A stretch of DNA of 32,273 bases from Treponema sp. (GTDB taxonomy: Bacteria; Spirochaetota; Spirochaetia; Treponematales; Breznakiellaceae). Shown here in pieces: positions 15,469-23,294 of this stretch. The stretch is from positions 1 to 32,273 of the forward strand of contig JAITEL010000006.1 in assembly GCA_031282065.1 (NCBI GenBank), written 5' to 3'. Position 1 is the first letter of the stretch, and each line of letters starts with the position of its first letter. The notes below the pieces were generated by a model. That model made no database searches and was not told the DNA's origin. It was given only the letters and a program-made list of their open reading frames with translations. The position numbers were made by a program, and so were the translations under genes.

Positions 15469-16446
15469 ATGAGAAAGCACTTGGTGTTTTTAGCAATCGG
15501 TTTGGTTTTCGCACTCGCGTTGTCTTCGTGTTCGCGCAAAACCGAAGGGAACTCAGGCGGCGCATCGGAAGCGCGGGCAGCGGACGGCTTTACGCCGCTT
15601 AGCTTTAATAATTACGGCAGGACGCTTAGCGTAAGCAGGCGGCCTGAAAAGGTGCTTGCCCTGGGGCCGAACTGTGCAGAGACCCTTGTCGCGCTGGGGC
15701 TTACCGATTACATTGCGGGGACCAGCCTCAGGAACCACAGTCGCGGCCCCCTGCCTGAGTACGCGGAGGATTTCAAAAAAATCCCCGAACTGAACCACAG
15801 TTCCGCGACACGGGAGGCGGTTATTTCAAGCGGCGCGGATTTTATCTACGGTATTGACTGGGAATTCGGCGGCGACGGCCTTGACATTGACGAGCTTGCC
15901 GGTTACGGCATGACCGTGTATATGAACGCCGCACAAACCCTGGAGCAGACCTACGAGGAAATCAACGACATCGGGAAAATCTTCGGTGTTGAGGACCGCG
16001 CCGCGGCGTTTGTCGCCGACCAGAAGGCGCGTATCGCCTCAATAAAACAGAAGCTTGCGGGCAGGACGCCGGTCAGAGTCCTCGTCTACGACAGCGGGAA
16101 CGACGGGGTCTTTACGTGCAGCGGCGTGAATTTTGAGACCCTGCTCATTAATGAGTCCGGGGGCAAAAACGTATTCGACGACCTTAAGGAGAAAGCCTGG
16201 ATTACCGTAAGCTACGAGGAAGTGCTTAAACGCTCGCCGGAAGTTATCATTATTCATGATTATGATTCCCCTTCGGTAGAAGCAAAAATAGCTGAAATAA
16301 AGGCAAACGACACCCTTTCACAGCTTGACGCGGTAAAGAACAACCGCTTTGTCATTATCGAACTTGAAAGCGTCCTGCCGGGAGACCGGCTTGCCTACAC
16401 GGTGGAAAAACTAGCAAAGGGACTGCATCCGGGGATTGCCTTTTAA
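15469..16446 (+). CDS. BtuF/FecB-type substrate-binding lipoprotein (operon C)
   Basis: The 325-residue product has a signal peptide ending in the lipobox ALSSC, so it should be an anchored periplasmic protein. The fold shows RRPEKVLALGPNCAETLVAL and the ligand-lobe stretch VISSGADFIYGIDWEFGG, standard for the periplasmic_binding_2 family. ATG 15469 has GGAGG at 15460-15464; the frame upstream has no ribosome site. It completes operon C. Low similarity by eye to the operon A binding protein suggests the two transporters recognise different ligands, or the same ligand with different affinity, although their leaders are of the same kind. Confidence 0.9.
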   Translation: MRKHLVFLAIGLVFALALSSCSRKTEGNSGGASEARAADGFTPLSFNNYGRTLSVSRRPEKVLALGPNCAETLVALGLTDYIAGTSLRNHSRGPLPEYAEDFKKIPELNHSSATREAVISSGADFIYGIDWEFGGDGLDIDELAGYGMTVYMNAAQTLEQTYEEINDIGKIFGVEDRAAAFVADQKARIASIKQKLAGRTPVRVLVYDSGNDGVFTCSGVNFETLLINESGGKNVFDDLKEKAWITVSYEEVLKRSPEVIIIHDYDSPSVEAKIAEIKANDTLSQLDAVKNNRFVIIELESVLPGDRLAYTVEKLAKGLHPGIAF

Positions 16447-16841
16447 GATACAAGCCGAGATGGGCTTGTGCGTATGTACGCGGGGTATTGTCTTGGTAAA
16501 GGGGAGCGGAGCGTTTGTGTTTGTGTTTCCGGCCTACAAGATGAAACGCGCAATCGCTGTACTGGGGGCGGGAAACCTGCTGAAAGCCATTGGATGATGC
16601 GATGATGGAGGGGTGGTATAGAGTCGTAGGAAACCGACGGTACGAGCCCTCCTTTTCCTGCCTCTCTGTTAAAGATACTATGTTTTTTTGACATAGTCTG
16701 GGGAGAGCGCAGTCGCTGCATGACGTGCTTTATGCGGTGGCTAGAGCGGACCGGTTATACCCCTCAGGCGGGCAGGTCTATTATAAACTTACCTGATGCG
16801 GTACGATCGGAACAAACAGAACAGATGCGTGAGGAAAACCT
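16447..16841. other. 395-bp hairpin-rich intergenic region, no gene recognised
   Basis: Hairpins seen include ACAAGCC/GGCTTGT at about 16450-16469 and a nested structure at 16607-16652. In the latter, GGAGGG pairs with CCCTCC around inner TCGTA/TACGA, and TTTT follows, so it may terminate operon C. ACTATGT/ACATAGT surrounds TTTTTTG near 16680-16700. A candidate hisD promoter is TTATAC (16755-16760), 18 bp, TATTAT (16779-16784). CAGGT and ACCTG (16773-16777, 16791-16795) flank that minus-10 like an operator. A short frame at 16541-16597 is discussed in the findings. I do not recognise a known RNA. Confidence 0.5.
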
Positions 16842-18128
16842 ATGAACCGTATTACCAGTATAGACTTTGATGCCTATTGGCAGGGGATTGCCCTGCAGCA
16901 AGAAGATCCCTCCCTTATTGCTGCGGTACAGGAGATAATTACCGCAGTACGCAGGGAAGGAGACAAGGCAGTGCGGCGCTTTGCCCTTCAATTTGACAAA
17001 AGCGCCCCGGAAACCTTGGAGGTACCCTCTGGCCTGGTACAGGCCGCAGGGGAGCAGCTCAAACAGGCTGAACCGGAACTGGCCGCAGCCTTGGAAGTAG
17101 CCGCAGACCATATCCGTGGCTTCTCCTTGCAGCAGAAAGCCCAGATGGTCAATTTTGAATATACCCTAGCCCCTGGGCTGCTTACGGGTCAACGGGTAGT
17201 CCCCGTACAAAGAGCCGCGGTCTATGTACCGGCAGGCCGTTTTCCCTTGATCTCCACGGTACTCATGGGGCTCATCCCCGCCTCTGTTGCCGGAGTGGAA
17301 GAGCGCATCCTCAGCTCTCCTCCCTTGGAAGCAGGTCTCCCGGATACCCGCATCATGGCTGCGGCACATCTGGCCGGGGCAAGCCGGGTCTTTGCTATGG
17401 GAGGCGCCCAGGCCATCGCTGCCTTGGCCCTGGGTACTCAGACCGTCCCCAAAGTCGATGTCATCGTCGGCCCTGGCAACAAGTACGTGGCTGCCGCAAA
17501 ACGGCTTCTTTTCGGTGAGGTGGGTATTGATTTGGTGGCCGGCCCCACGGACGTGCTCATCATTGCAGAGGAAGCCCCGGATCTTATTGCCGCGGATATG
17601 CTGGCCCAGGCCGAACATGATCCTGATGCCCGCGCCCGGGCCCTCGTCCCCAGTCCCGTCCTGGCTGACCAGGTGCTGCAAAGACTGGAACTAAGGCTTT
17701 CTGGTTTACCCACTGCTTCCATTGCCCGCTCTTCCCTGGATACCGGAGGACTCATTATCATCTACCGGTCCAAAGCAGAAGCTATCCGCATTGCCAACAC
17801 CATAGCCCCGGAACACCTGGAGCTGCAGGTGGCAGATCCTGAAGGCTGGGTTCCTCACCTGAAGCATTACGGTTCTCTGTTCATTGGGAAATATGCTGCA
17901 GAAGCCCTGGGGGATTACTCCGCAGGGATCAACCATACCTTGCCTACCTCTGGGAGCGCTCGTTTTACCGGGGGGCTCTCGGTGCGGCACTTCCTCAAAA
18001 CCCTTACCACCCTTCGCTGTACTCCCGGTACAGGTTACGACCAAGCCTGCCAGGCAGCGGAACGGATCGCCCGATCTGAGGGGCTTCTGGCCCATGCGGA
18101 AAGCCTCTTAAGCCGGATACATCCATAG
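16842..18128 (+). CDS. hisD: Histidinol dehydrogenase
   Basis: The 428-residue product has the usual HisD length. It oxidises L-histidinol to L-histidine in two NAD-dependent steps, with zinc, in the cytoplasm. Clear marks are PVQRAAVYVPAGRFPLISTV, FAMGGAQAIAALALGT, VGPGNKYVAAAKR, AEHDPDARA, then APEHLEL (with the catalytic His region) and HTLPTSGSARFTGGLSV. ATG 16842 follows a GAGGA site. No other his gene is nearby, so the pathway must be encoded elsewhere or this copy stands alone. It converges on cdsA. No classical terminator is visible after it; a 23-bp array lies in the gap. Confidence 0.96.
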   Translation: MNRITSIDFDAYWQGIALQQEDPSLIAAVQEIITAVRREGDKAVRRFALQFDKSAPETLEVPSGLVQAAGEQLKQAEPELAAALEVAADHIRGFSLQQKAQMVNFEYTLAPGLLTGQRVVPVQRAAVYVPAGRFPLISTVLMGLIPASVAGVEERILSSPPLEAGLPDTRIMAAAHLAGASRVFAMGGAQAIAALALGTQTVPKVDVIVGPGNKYVAAAKRLLFGEVGIDLVAGPTDVLIIAEEAPDLIAADMLAQAEHDPDARARALVPSPVLADQVLQRLELRLSGLPTASIARSSLDTGGLIIIYRSKAEAIRIANTIAPEHLELQVADPEGWVPHLKHYGSLFIGKYAAEALGDYSAGINHTLPTSGSARFTGGLSVRHFLKTLTTLRCTPGTGYDQACQAAERIARSEGLLAHAESLLSRIHP

Positions 18129-18341
18129 CCCGCTTTAAGGAGACCTGGGTCTCACGGCCACGCTGGCTCCGGTATCCAGGCTGAGCCATTTGAATTGAGC
18201 AGCGATCTTTTTGATGAGGAATGTGCTTGATGATGACATCACAGTCAATGAGAGCGCTAGGGTTAGCAGGATAAACGACTAGAACCTCACCCTGGTGTGG
18301 AGAAAAGGGCTTGAGTATTATCCCTTTGCTCCTCAAACCAG
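18129..18341. other. Intergenic stretch with no clear gene
   Basis: The minus strand reads an open stretch here (HQGEVLVVYPANPSALIDCD in part) that has a protein-like feel but no start with a ribosome site and no family I recognise. It runs on into hisD antisense, so it is either chance or a decayed gene. Nothing else is seen. Confidence 0.3.
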
Positions 18342-18433
18342 CCGGGTGGAACACCTTGATCCACCCGGATCAAACACCTTGATCGCTCCGGATCAAACAC
18401 CTTGATCGCCCCGGATCAAACACCTTGATCCAG
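18342..18433. repeat. 23-bp tandem array 3 (GATCAA/TTGATC dyads)
   Basis: Four units of exactly 23 bp start at 18342, 18365, 18388 and 18411. Units 2-4 contain the dyad GATCAA-ACACC-TTGATC. Unit 1 is a hybrid: its left arm is GGGTGGA, as in array 2, and it pairs with TCCACCC spanning the boundary with unit 2. The array ends 13 bp from the cdsA stop. Confidence 0.92.
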
Positions 18434-18446
18434 AGGGCAGAATACT

Positions 18447-19301
18447 TTACGCAAAGAGGAACCAATAGGACACATAATACACCGGAGCGGCGAGGCTGAT
18501 GGAATCAATACTATCCAGGATCCCCCCACGGCCCGGCATGAGGGTTCCAGAATCTTTCATGTTTACGCTTCTTTTCAATGCCGATTCCCCCAAGTCTCCA
18601 AGGCAAGCGGCCACTCCGGATATAAGCCCCAGCAGCATACCTGCGCTTACCGTGGGTAAACGCGCTGAACGAAAGGCTTCAGGTATAAAAAAAAACGCTC
18701 CCCCTCCAACGATGATAGAAGCGACGAGCCCTCCGATAAAACCCGCCACACTTTTATGGGGGCTTGCAGGGATGAACCCCTGGTTTCCCTTACCCCAGAG
18801 CATACCCACAGCCCAAGCCACAGAATCATTGGCAATCACCATAAGCAGGAACAGGAGGATCACCTTGTCCGCATAGGCCCAGCGGCTCATCTTGATGATC
18901 CAGGCCAGGAACACCCCAGGATAGATCAGGATCGCACACGCTGCGGTAAACCGGTCTGCCACACCCTTAAGCTTATCCTCCCCGGCAAAAATCCGGGAGA
19001 CCAGGACCCAGGAAGCTCCCAGGATAAAGGTCCCCGGCACGATCTGGGCTGGGAAATCAAAGCTGGCCGTCAATGTTGCAGATAAGGGATGCACCGATCC
19101 CAGGATGACGGCTTCTCTCGGTTCAATGGGGGCATGCTTCTTTTTGAGGAGCCCTGCAAATTCAGCGGCTCCCAGGGCGCTTACGATTATCACCAGCAGA
19201 TTAAGCGCCAGATGCTGCTTGTAGGGGAGTAATACCACAATCCCTATCACCAGGGGCAGCCCAATCACGAACAATAAAATCCGCTGGATCACCGTTTTCA
19301 T
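18447..19301 (-). CDS. cdsA: Phosphatidate cytidylyltransferase
   Basis: The 284-residue membrane protein makes CDP-diacylglycerol from phosphatidate and CTP, the branch point for phospholipid head groups. About eight hydrophobic segments are visible. The family signature lies near the C-terminus: SVNMKDSGTLMPGRGGILDS, followed by IDS. The Asp pair there binds the metal. The start at 19301 is chosen because it overlaps the uppS stop by ATGA and gives the usual MKTVIQRILLFVIGLP beginning; the longer frame upstream is the antisense-free extension inside uppS. It ends the rpsB-tsf-frr-uppS-cdsA operon. In other treponemes dxr would follow (from memory); here the operon ends with hisD converging. 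Confidence 0.95.
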   Translation of the reverse strand: MKTVIQRILLFVIGLPLVIGIVVLLPYKQHLALNLLVIIVSALGAAEFAGLLKKKHAPIEPREAVILGSVHPLSATLTASFDFPAQIVPGTFILGASWVLVSRIFAGEDKLKGVADRFTAACAILIYPGVFLAWIIKMSRWAYADKVILLFLLMVIANDSVAWAVGMLWGKGNQGFIPASPHKSVAGFIGGLVASIIVGGGAFFFIPEAFRSARLPTVSAGMLLGLISGVAACLGDLGESALKRSVNMKDSGTLMPGRGGILDSIDSISLAAPVYYVSYWFLFA

Positions 19302-20038
19302 GGCTTTCTCCCGCCAAAGCGCCGTTCCCGCTCTTGATACGCAGCCAGGGCACTGCGCAAATCCCCTTCCGTCCAATCAGGCCACAGAAGCTCTGAGAAA
19401 TAGTATTCCGCATAAGCCCCCTCCCACAGCAGAAAATTGCTGGTCCGGTATTCTCCGCCCGTCCGTATGATGAGGTCAGGATCCGGAATGTCCGGGTTAT
19501 CCAAGAAGCGGCGAATAGCTTCTTCGGTAACGGTTGCGGGTAAGGGCTTTTCTCCGGGTTCTTTTTCACAAGAAGCAAGCCAACGCCGCACTGCCCGGAC
19601 TATGGCGTCCCTGCCGCCGTAATTCAGTGCGAGAATGACCTGTAATCCTTCAAAAGAACGGGTGTCTTCACCGGCTTCCTCCAGTTCCCGGGCAATATCC
19701 GGGGGTAAACCCTGGATATCTCCGGTATGACGGATCCGAATCCGGTTCTCCCGGTAAAAATCCAGTTCTGCCTTGAGGTGCTGCTTCACCAGGCCCATAA
19801 TGAACCCCACTTCCTCGGCAGTGCGTTTCCAGTTCTCCGTGGAAAAGACATAGAGGGTGAGGAAGGGAATATGCAGATCGCTGGCAGCCTTGACGATCTT
19901 TTTTGCACTTTTAAGGCCTTCCAGATGTCCTTGGGTGCGCAGGAGGTTTTTCCTTTGCGCCCAACGGCCATTCCCATCCATGATGATACCAATATGGCGG
20001 GGGAGACGGGAACCGGCAAGAACTACTGATGAGGCCAT
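19298..20038 (-). CDS. uppS: Isoprenyl transferase (undecaprenyl diphosphate synthase)
   Basis: The 246-residue protein makes the long cis-polyprenyl diphosphate that carries cell-wall precursors. Visible motifs are HIGIIMDGNGRWAQR (substrate P-loop with Asp), FLTLYVFSTENWKR, then NYGGRDAIV and PDPDLIIRTGGEYRTSNFLLW with the conserved Arg and Ser. Length and motifs are typical and complete. It lies 7 bp after the frr stop and overlaps cdsA by 4 bases, so frr, uppS and cdsA are translated from one message. The ATG at 20038 gives a short but normal N-terminus before the first motif. Confidence 0.95.
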   Translation of the reverse strand: MASSVVLAGSRLPRHIGIIMDGNGRWAQRKNLLRTQGHLEGLKSAKKIVKAASDLHIPFLTLYVFSTENWKRTAEEVGFIMGLVKQHLKAELDFYRENRIRIRHTGDIQGLPPDIARELEEAGEDTRSFEGLQVILALNYGGRDAIVRAVRRWLASCEKEPGEKPLPATVTEEAIRRFLDNPDIPDPDLIIRTGGEYRTSNFLLWEGAYAEYYFSELLWPDWTEGDLRSALAAYQERERRFGGRKP

Positions 20039-20045
20039 GATTTCT

Positions 20046-20600
20046 TTAGACTTCCATTATTTCTTTGTTTTTCTCTTCCAATATCTGATTAACCTTACTA
20101 ATATAGGAATCCGTGAGCTTCTGCAATTCCAGGCTGTTCTTGCTCTCCTGGTCTTCGGTGATGCTTCCCTCTTTGAGGAGCTTCTTCAGTTCCTCGTTGC
20201 CGTCCCGGCGGATGTTCCGTACCGCCACCCGGCTCTGTTCCGCCTGGTTCTTGGCGACTTTGACCAGTTCCTTTCGCCGTTCTTCGGTGAGCGGCGGAAT
20301 GGCGATGCGTATCACCTTACCGTCATTGCTGGGATTAAGGGAGAGTTCCGATGAACGGATGGCCTTTTCAATCTCCCCTATAAGGCTCTTATCAAAGGGC
20401 TGAATCACCACCAGCCGGGCTTCGGGAATGGAAATATTCGCCACCTGGTTCAGAGGAGACTTATCGCCGTAATAGTCAACCCGGATCTTATCAAACAAAG
20501 ACGCCGAGGCCCGCCCGGTTCTGAGGGCAGCAAAGCCCTCTTTAAGGGTTGCCACACTCTTTTTCATCCGCTCTTCGGATGCGGTAATAACACTGTGCAT
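20046..20600 (-). CDS. frr: Ribosome recycling factor
   Basis: The 184-residue product is the normal RRF size and splits post-termination ribosomes together with EF-G. Characteristic segments are MKKSVATLKEGFAALRTGRA near the N-terminus, then PEARLVVIQPFDKS and IRIAIPPLTEERRKELVK, and the C-terminal long helix. ATG 20600 has GAGGAG a few bases upstream on the minus strand; the longer frame starting at 20642 has no such site. It directly follows tsf (52 bp). The pyrH gene that separates tsf and frr in many bacteria is absent, as in treponemes (from memory). Confidence 0.96.
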   Translation of the reverse strand: MHSVITASEERMKKSVATLKEGFAALRTGRASASLFDKIRVDYYGDKSPLNQVANISIPEARLVVIQPFDKSLIGEIEKAIRSSELSLNPSNDGKVIRIAIPPLTEERRKELVKVAKNQAEQSRVAVRNIRRDGNEELKKLLKEGSITEDQESKNSLELQKLTDSYISKVNQILEEKNKEIMEV

Positions 20601-20652
20601 AGTCTGCTCCTCGATCCCCCGCTTAGGGGGATCTGCTTGCAAATAGGCGCGC

Positions 20653-21501
20653 TTAGGCGCCCACTTTGAAATACAGGTACTCGACTATCTGTAAGTCCGC
20701 TCCGGCCTGTTTCCCGCAGTCGGCCAGGGCCTTTGCAACGCTTATCTTCTCTTCTTTCACATAACCTTGTTCCATAAGGCATATATCCGACAGATACTTG
20801 GTAAGTTTCCCCTGGAGGATCTGATCGAGTACTGCCTGGGGTTTACCGGCAAGCTTCTCATCCCCTTCCAACTGTTTACGGAAAATCGCCTTTTGCTCTT
20901 GGAGGAACTCGCTTTGAATCTTGGTTCTATCCAGGGCCGCAGGGTTAAAAGCCGCTACATGGAGGGCAATGCTGAAGGCAAAATCCTTGACCGCGTCCTG
21001 CAGGAATACCTGGGGTTTATCGGCCTGGAGTTTTACCACCACCCCGATACTGCCATCCCCGTGAATATACTGGGTGAGGTATTGGTTAGCCTCGGCGCGG
21101 ACCACCTGAAGCCGCCGGAGGCTCAGGTTTTCCCGGATCTTGGTGGCCAAATCAGTTACTAGGCCCCGCAATTCCTCATTCGCTTCGGTATAGCCCCGGT
21201 CCAGGATCCGGTCGGCTAAAAGGCCCCCCAGAGCAATGAACTCAGGGTTCCGGGCCACGAAATCGGTTTCGCTGGCTAATTCGACCAGGACCGCGGTCTG
21301 GTCCCGGATTTTAACAAAGACCTTGCCTTCATTGGTCGCCCGGTCCATCCGTTTTTCCACGGCGGCCAGGCCCTTTTCTTTTAAGCGTTTTTCCGCCTGG
21401 TCCATATCCCCTCCGCTCTCGACCAAGGCGTTCTTGCATTCCATCATACCCGCGCCGGTTTTCTCCCGCAGCCGCTTAACATCCCCTGCACTGATTCCCA
21501 T
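20653..21501 (-). CDS. tsf: Translation elongation factor Ts
   Basis: The 282-residue protein recycles EF-Tu by GDP/GTP exchange. The N-terminal domain begins ISAGDVKRLREKTGAGMMEC and continues KNALVESGGDMDQAEKRLKE, the standard EF-Ts signature. VLVELASETDFVARNPEF is the EF-Tu contact region, and SIALHVAAFNPA is in the core. A perfect AGGAGG site lies upstream of ATG 21501. It follows rpsB by 26 bp in the same operon. Nothing unusual is seen apart from the missing pyrH downstream. Confidence 0.97.
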   Translation of the reverse strand: MGISAGDVKRLREKTGAGMMECKNALVESGGDMDQAEKRLKEKGLAAVEKRMDRATNEGKVFVKIRDQTAVLVELASETDFVARNPEFIALGGLLADRILDRGYTEANEELRGLVTDLATKIRENLSLRRLQVVRAEANQYLTQYIHGDGSIGVVVKLQADKPQVFLQDAVKDFAFSIALHVAAFNPAALDRTKIQSEFLQEQKAIFRKQLEGDEKLAGKPQAVLDQILQGKLTKYLSDICLMEQGYVKEEKISVAKALADCGKQAGADLQIVEYLYFKVGA

Positions 21502-21527
21502 GACATCCTCCTGAAACGTCGTTTCCC

Positions 21528-22406
21528 TTATTCCCCTGCATAGACCTTATCCGCATGCACCGGCAGTTCGGCTTTCTCATCCCCTTTGGTTTCCGCAGCT
21601 TCATCGCCTGCGCAGTAGGCCGGGATATCGATTTCCCGGTCCTCTTCCTTGATGGACACATCCGTGAGGATGGCTTCAATGCCCTCGTCATCATCCCCCA
21701 GGGTTTCGATGATCTTGAGCCCCACCTCGTTGTCCGCTTCCACCACCGCGTTGGCGATGATCTGGGTAAACAAGGTGATAGCCCGGATAGCGTCGTCGTT
21801 GCCCGGGATGGGGTAATTAATACCCTCAGGATTGCAGTTGGTATCCACCACAGCGATGATGGGTATACCCTGGCGTTGGGCTTCGGCTACGGCAATGGCT
21901 TCTTTGCGGGTATCAATGACGAAGAGTATCCCCGGCAGTTCCTTCATCTCCTTGATGCCCCCTAAGTTTTTTTGCAGCTTGGACCGCTCTTTTGCCAGGT
22001 TGGCGATCTCCTTCTTGGTGAGATTCTCAAAGGTCCCGTCTACTTCCATCTTTTCCAATTTTTTGAGCCGAAGCAGGGATTTCTTTATGGTAACAAAGTT
22101 GGTGAGCATCCCTCCAAGCCAGCGGTTATTGACATAATACATACCGCAGCGTTCCGCTTCTTTTTGAATAGCTTGTTGGGCCTGTTTTTTGGTGCCTACA
22201 AACATGACCGTCTTACCGCCGGCTACGGTTTTGCGGACCACATCATAGGCATCTTTGATGGCCTGAATGGTCTTTTGCAGATCAATAATGTGAATGCCGT
22301 TCCGTTCTGCGAAGATGTACTTCTTCATCCGCGGATCCCAGCGTTTTACCTGATGGCCGAAATGTACTCCCGACTCAAGCAGGCTTTTCATGGTAACTAC
22401 CGCCAC
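21528..22406 (-). CDS. rpsB: 30S ribosomal protein S2
   Basis: The 292-residue product carries S2 landmarks: [35 protein letters not shown], and [10 protein letters not shown] near the end of the conserved part. A C-terminal acidic extension of about 50 residues (after roughly residue 240) goes beyond the short bacterial form. The start is GTG 22406, because [11 protein letters not shown] aligns with the MxVxxMK start of other S2 proteins and AGGGGGA lies in front of it. ATG 22391 has no ribosome site. It is the first gene of the rpsB-tsf-frr-uppS-cdsA operon. Confidence 0.97.
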   Translation of the reverse strand: MAVVTMKSLLESGVHFGHQVKRWDPRMKKYIFAERNGIHIIDLQKTIQAIKDAYDVVRKTVAGGKTVMFVGTKKQAQQAIQKEAERCGMYYVNNRWLGGMLTNFVTIKKSLLRLKKLEKMEVDGTFENLTKKEIANLAKERSKLQKNLGGIKEMKELPGILFVIDTRKEAIAVAEAQRQGIPIIAVVDTNCNPEGINYPIPGNDDAIRAITLFTQIIANAVVEADNEVGLKIIETLGDDDEGIEAILTDVSIKEEDREIDIPAYCAGDEAAETKGDEKAELPVHADKVYAGE

Positions 22407-22549
22407 AATGTCCCCCTATGCGCCCCCTCAGATGAATCTGCCCTGCAGGACCCTGCTGAGGAGTGCCTTCCCTGTATCTCACCGCCCAAAGGCGGCGGAA
22501 AATGGGGAGAAAAGTCTCAGGCTTTTCTCCTGTCGCTTATGATGAACGG
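22407..22549 (-). promoter_or_regulatory. rpsB upstream region with two hairpins
   Basis: GGAGAAAAG (22506-22514) and CTTTTCTCC (22522-22530) form a perfect 9-bp stem; CCGCC and GGCGG form another near 22492-22505. Read on the minus strand they lie after maf and before rpsB. There is no long T-run, so they may be a weak maf terminator or part of an rpsB leader. No clear promoter was identified. Confidence 0.4.
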
Positions 22550-23146
22550 CTAGGAATTCCCGTAAGGGTAGCCGTTCTCCTTTAACATGACATAAAACTC
22601 ATGAATTGGCAAGCCCACGATGGAACTATAGGAACCATGTATCTTGGATATGTAACAACCGGCCAAGCCCTGGATTTTGTAGGCTCCTGCGACCCCTTGC
22701 CACTCGCCGGTGTTAAGATACCATTCTATCTCCTGTTCCGAGAGGCGGGCAAAAAACACGGCGCTTACCACGGATCGGCAATCAATGGGATTGGCCTGGC
22801 TCCTGCTGTTAAACAGGGCAACCGCGGTTATCACCTCATGGGAACGGCCCTGCATTTTGGAAAGCATCCGGTGGGCATCCTCCCTATCCTTGGGTTTTCC
22901 AAAGATCTCCCCATCCACCGCGATAATCGTATCTGCCCCGCAAATCCAGGGGGGGGTCCTCCCTGCCAGGAGATCGAGTATTTTATTAATCTTCCGGATC
23001 GCCATAGTCTCGGCAATGGTCCGGGGATCCGCAATCCCTTCATAATCTTCATCTATCAGAGCAGGCATAATACTGAAAGGTAAATTGAGCAGGCGGAAAT
23101 ACTCCTGCCTTCGTAATGAACCGGACGCTAAGATGATAGGTTCCAT
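22550..23146 (-). CDS. maf: Maf family nucleotide pyrophosphatase
   Basis: The 198-residue protein belongs to the Maf/Ham1-like pyrophosphatases that hydrolyse non-canonical or modified nucleoside triphosphates in the cytoplasm. Motifs are ILASGSLRRQEYFRL near the N-terminus, ICGADTIIAVDGEIFGKPKD with the catalytic Asp, GRSHEVITAVAL, and the C-terminal YKIQGLAGCYISKIHGSYSS followed by IVGLP. Length is normal. ATG 23146 has only a weak AGGCG site, but a 13-codon open frame with a strong ribosome site ends 3 bases upstream in the same frame, so translation may be coupled. It is separated from rpsB by a hairpin-rich gap. Confidence 0.92.
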   Translation of the reverse strand: MEPIILASGSLRRQEYFRLLNLPFSIMPALIDEDYEGIADPRTIAETMAIRKINKILDLLAGRTPPWICGADTIIAVDGEIFGKPKDREDAHRMLSKMQGRSHEVITAVALFNSRSQANPIDCRSVVSAVFFARLSEQEIEWYLNTGEWQGVAGAYKIQGLAGCYISKIHGSYSSIVGLPIHEFYVMLKENGYPYGNS

Positions 23147-23149
23147 AGC

Positions 23150-23191
23150 TTATCGCCTTTCGTTGACATTTTTTCTCCTTAAAATAGCCAT
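23150..23191 (-). CDS. Possible 13-residue leader peptide upstream of maf
   Basis: ATG 23191 opens the frame MAILRRKNVNERR and stops with TAA at 23152-23150, with only GCT before the maf ATG. AAAGGAG lies at 23202-23196 (minus strand). The frame is that of maf. A second start with AAGGAG (ATG near 23172) opens an overlapping out-of-frame short frame. This may be a coupling leader; chance is possible. Confidence 0.3.
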   Translation of the reverse strand: MAILRRKNVNERR

Positions 23192-23294
23192 GATACTCCT
23201 TTATGGTAAAGGGTGTTTTTCTTGACATTAATCAAGTTTTACAAGAAGTTCAAGAAGCGCTGCACCCTACGGCAGGATAGAGCATACCCCAGGG

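Noticed and set aside
16447-16660. Group II intron remnant suggested by GTGCG and GTACGAGCC-like pieces
   Set aside because: No domain V with the catalytic triad and pairing could be drawn, and no reverse transcriptase is present.
16731-16795. tRNA-like stretch (GTGGCTAGAGCGGACC looks like a D-arm)
   Set aside because: There is no T-loop GTTCGA-type sequence, no acceptor pairing and no valid anticodon stem.
18004-18354. Minus-strand frame between hisD and cdsA as a gene
   Set aside because: Half of it is antisense to hisD, it has no ribosome site, and I recognise no family; noted only as a possible relic.
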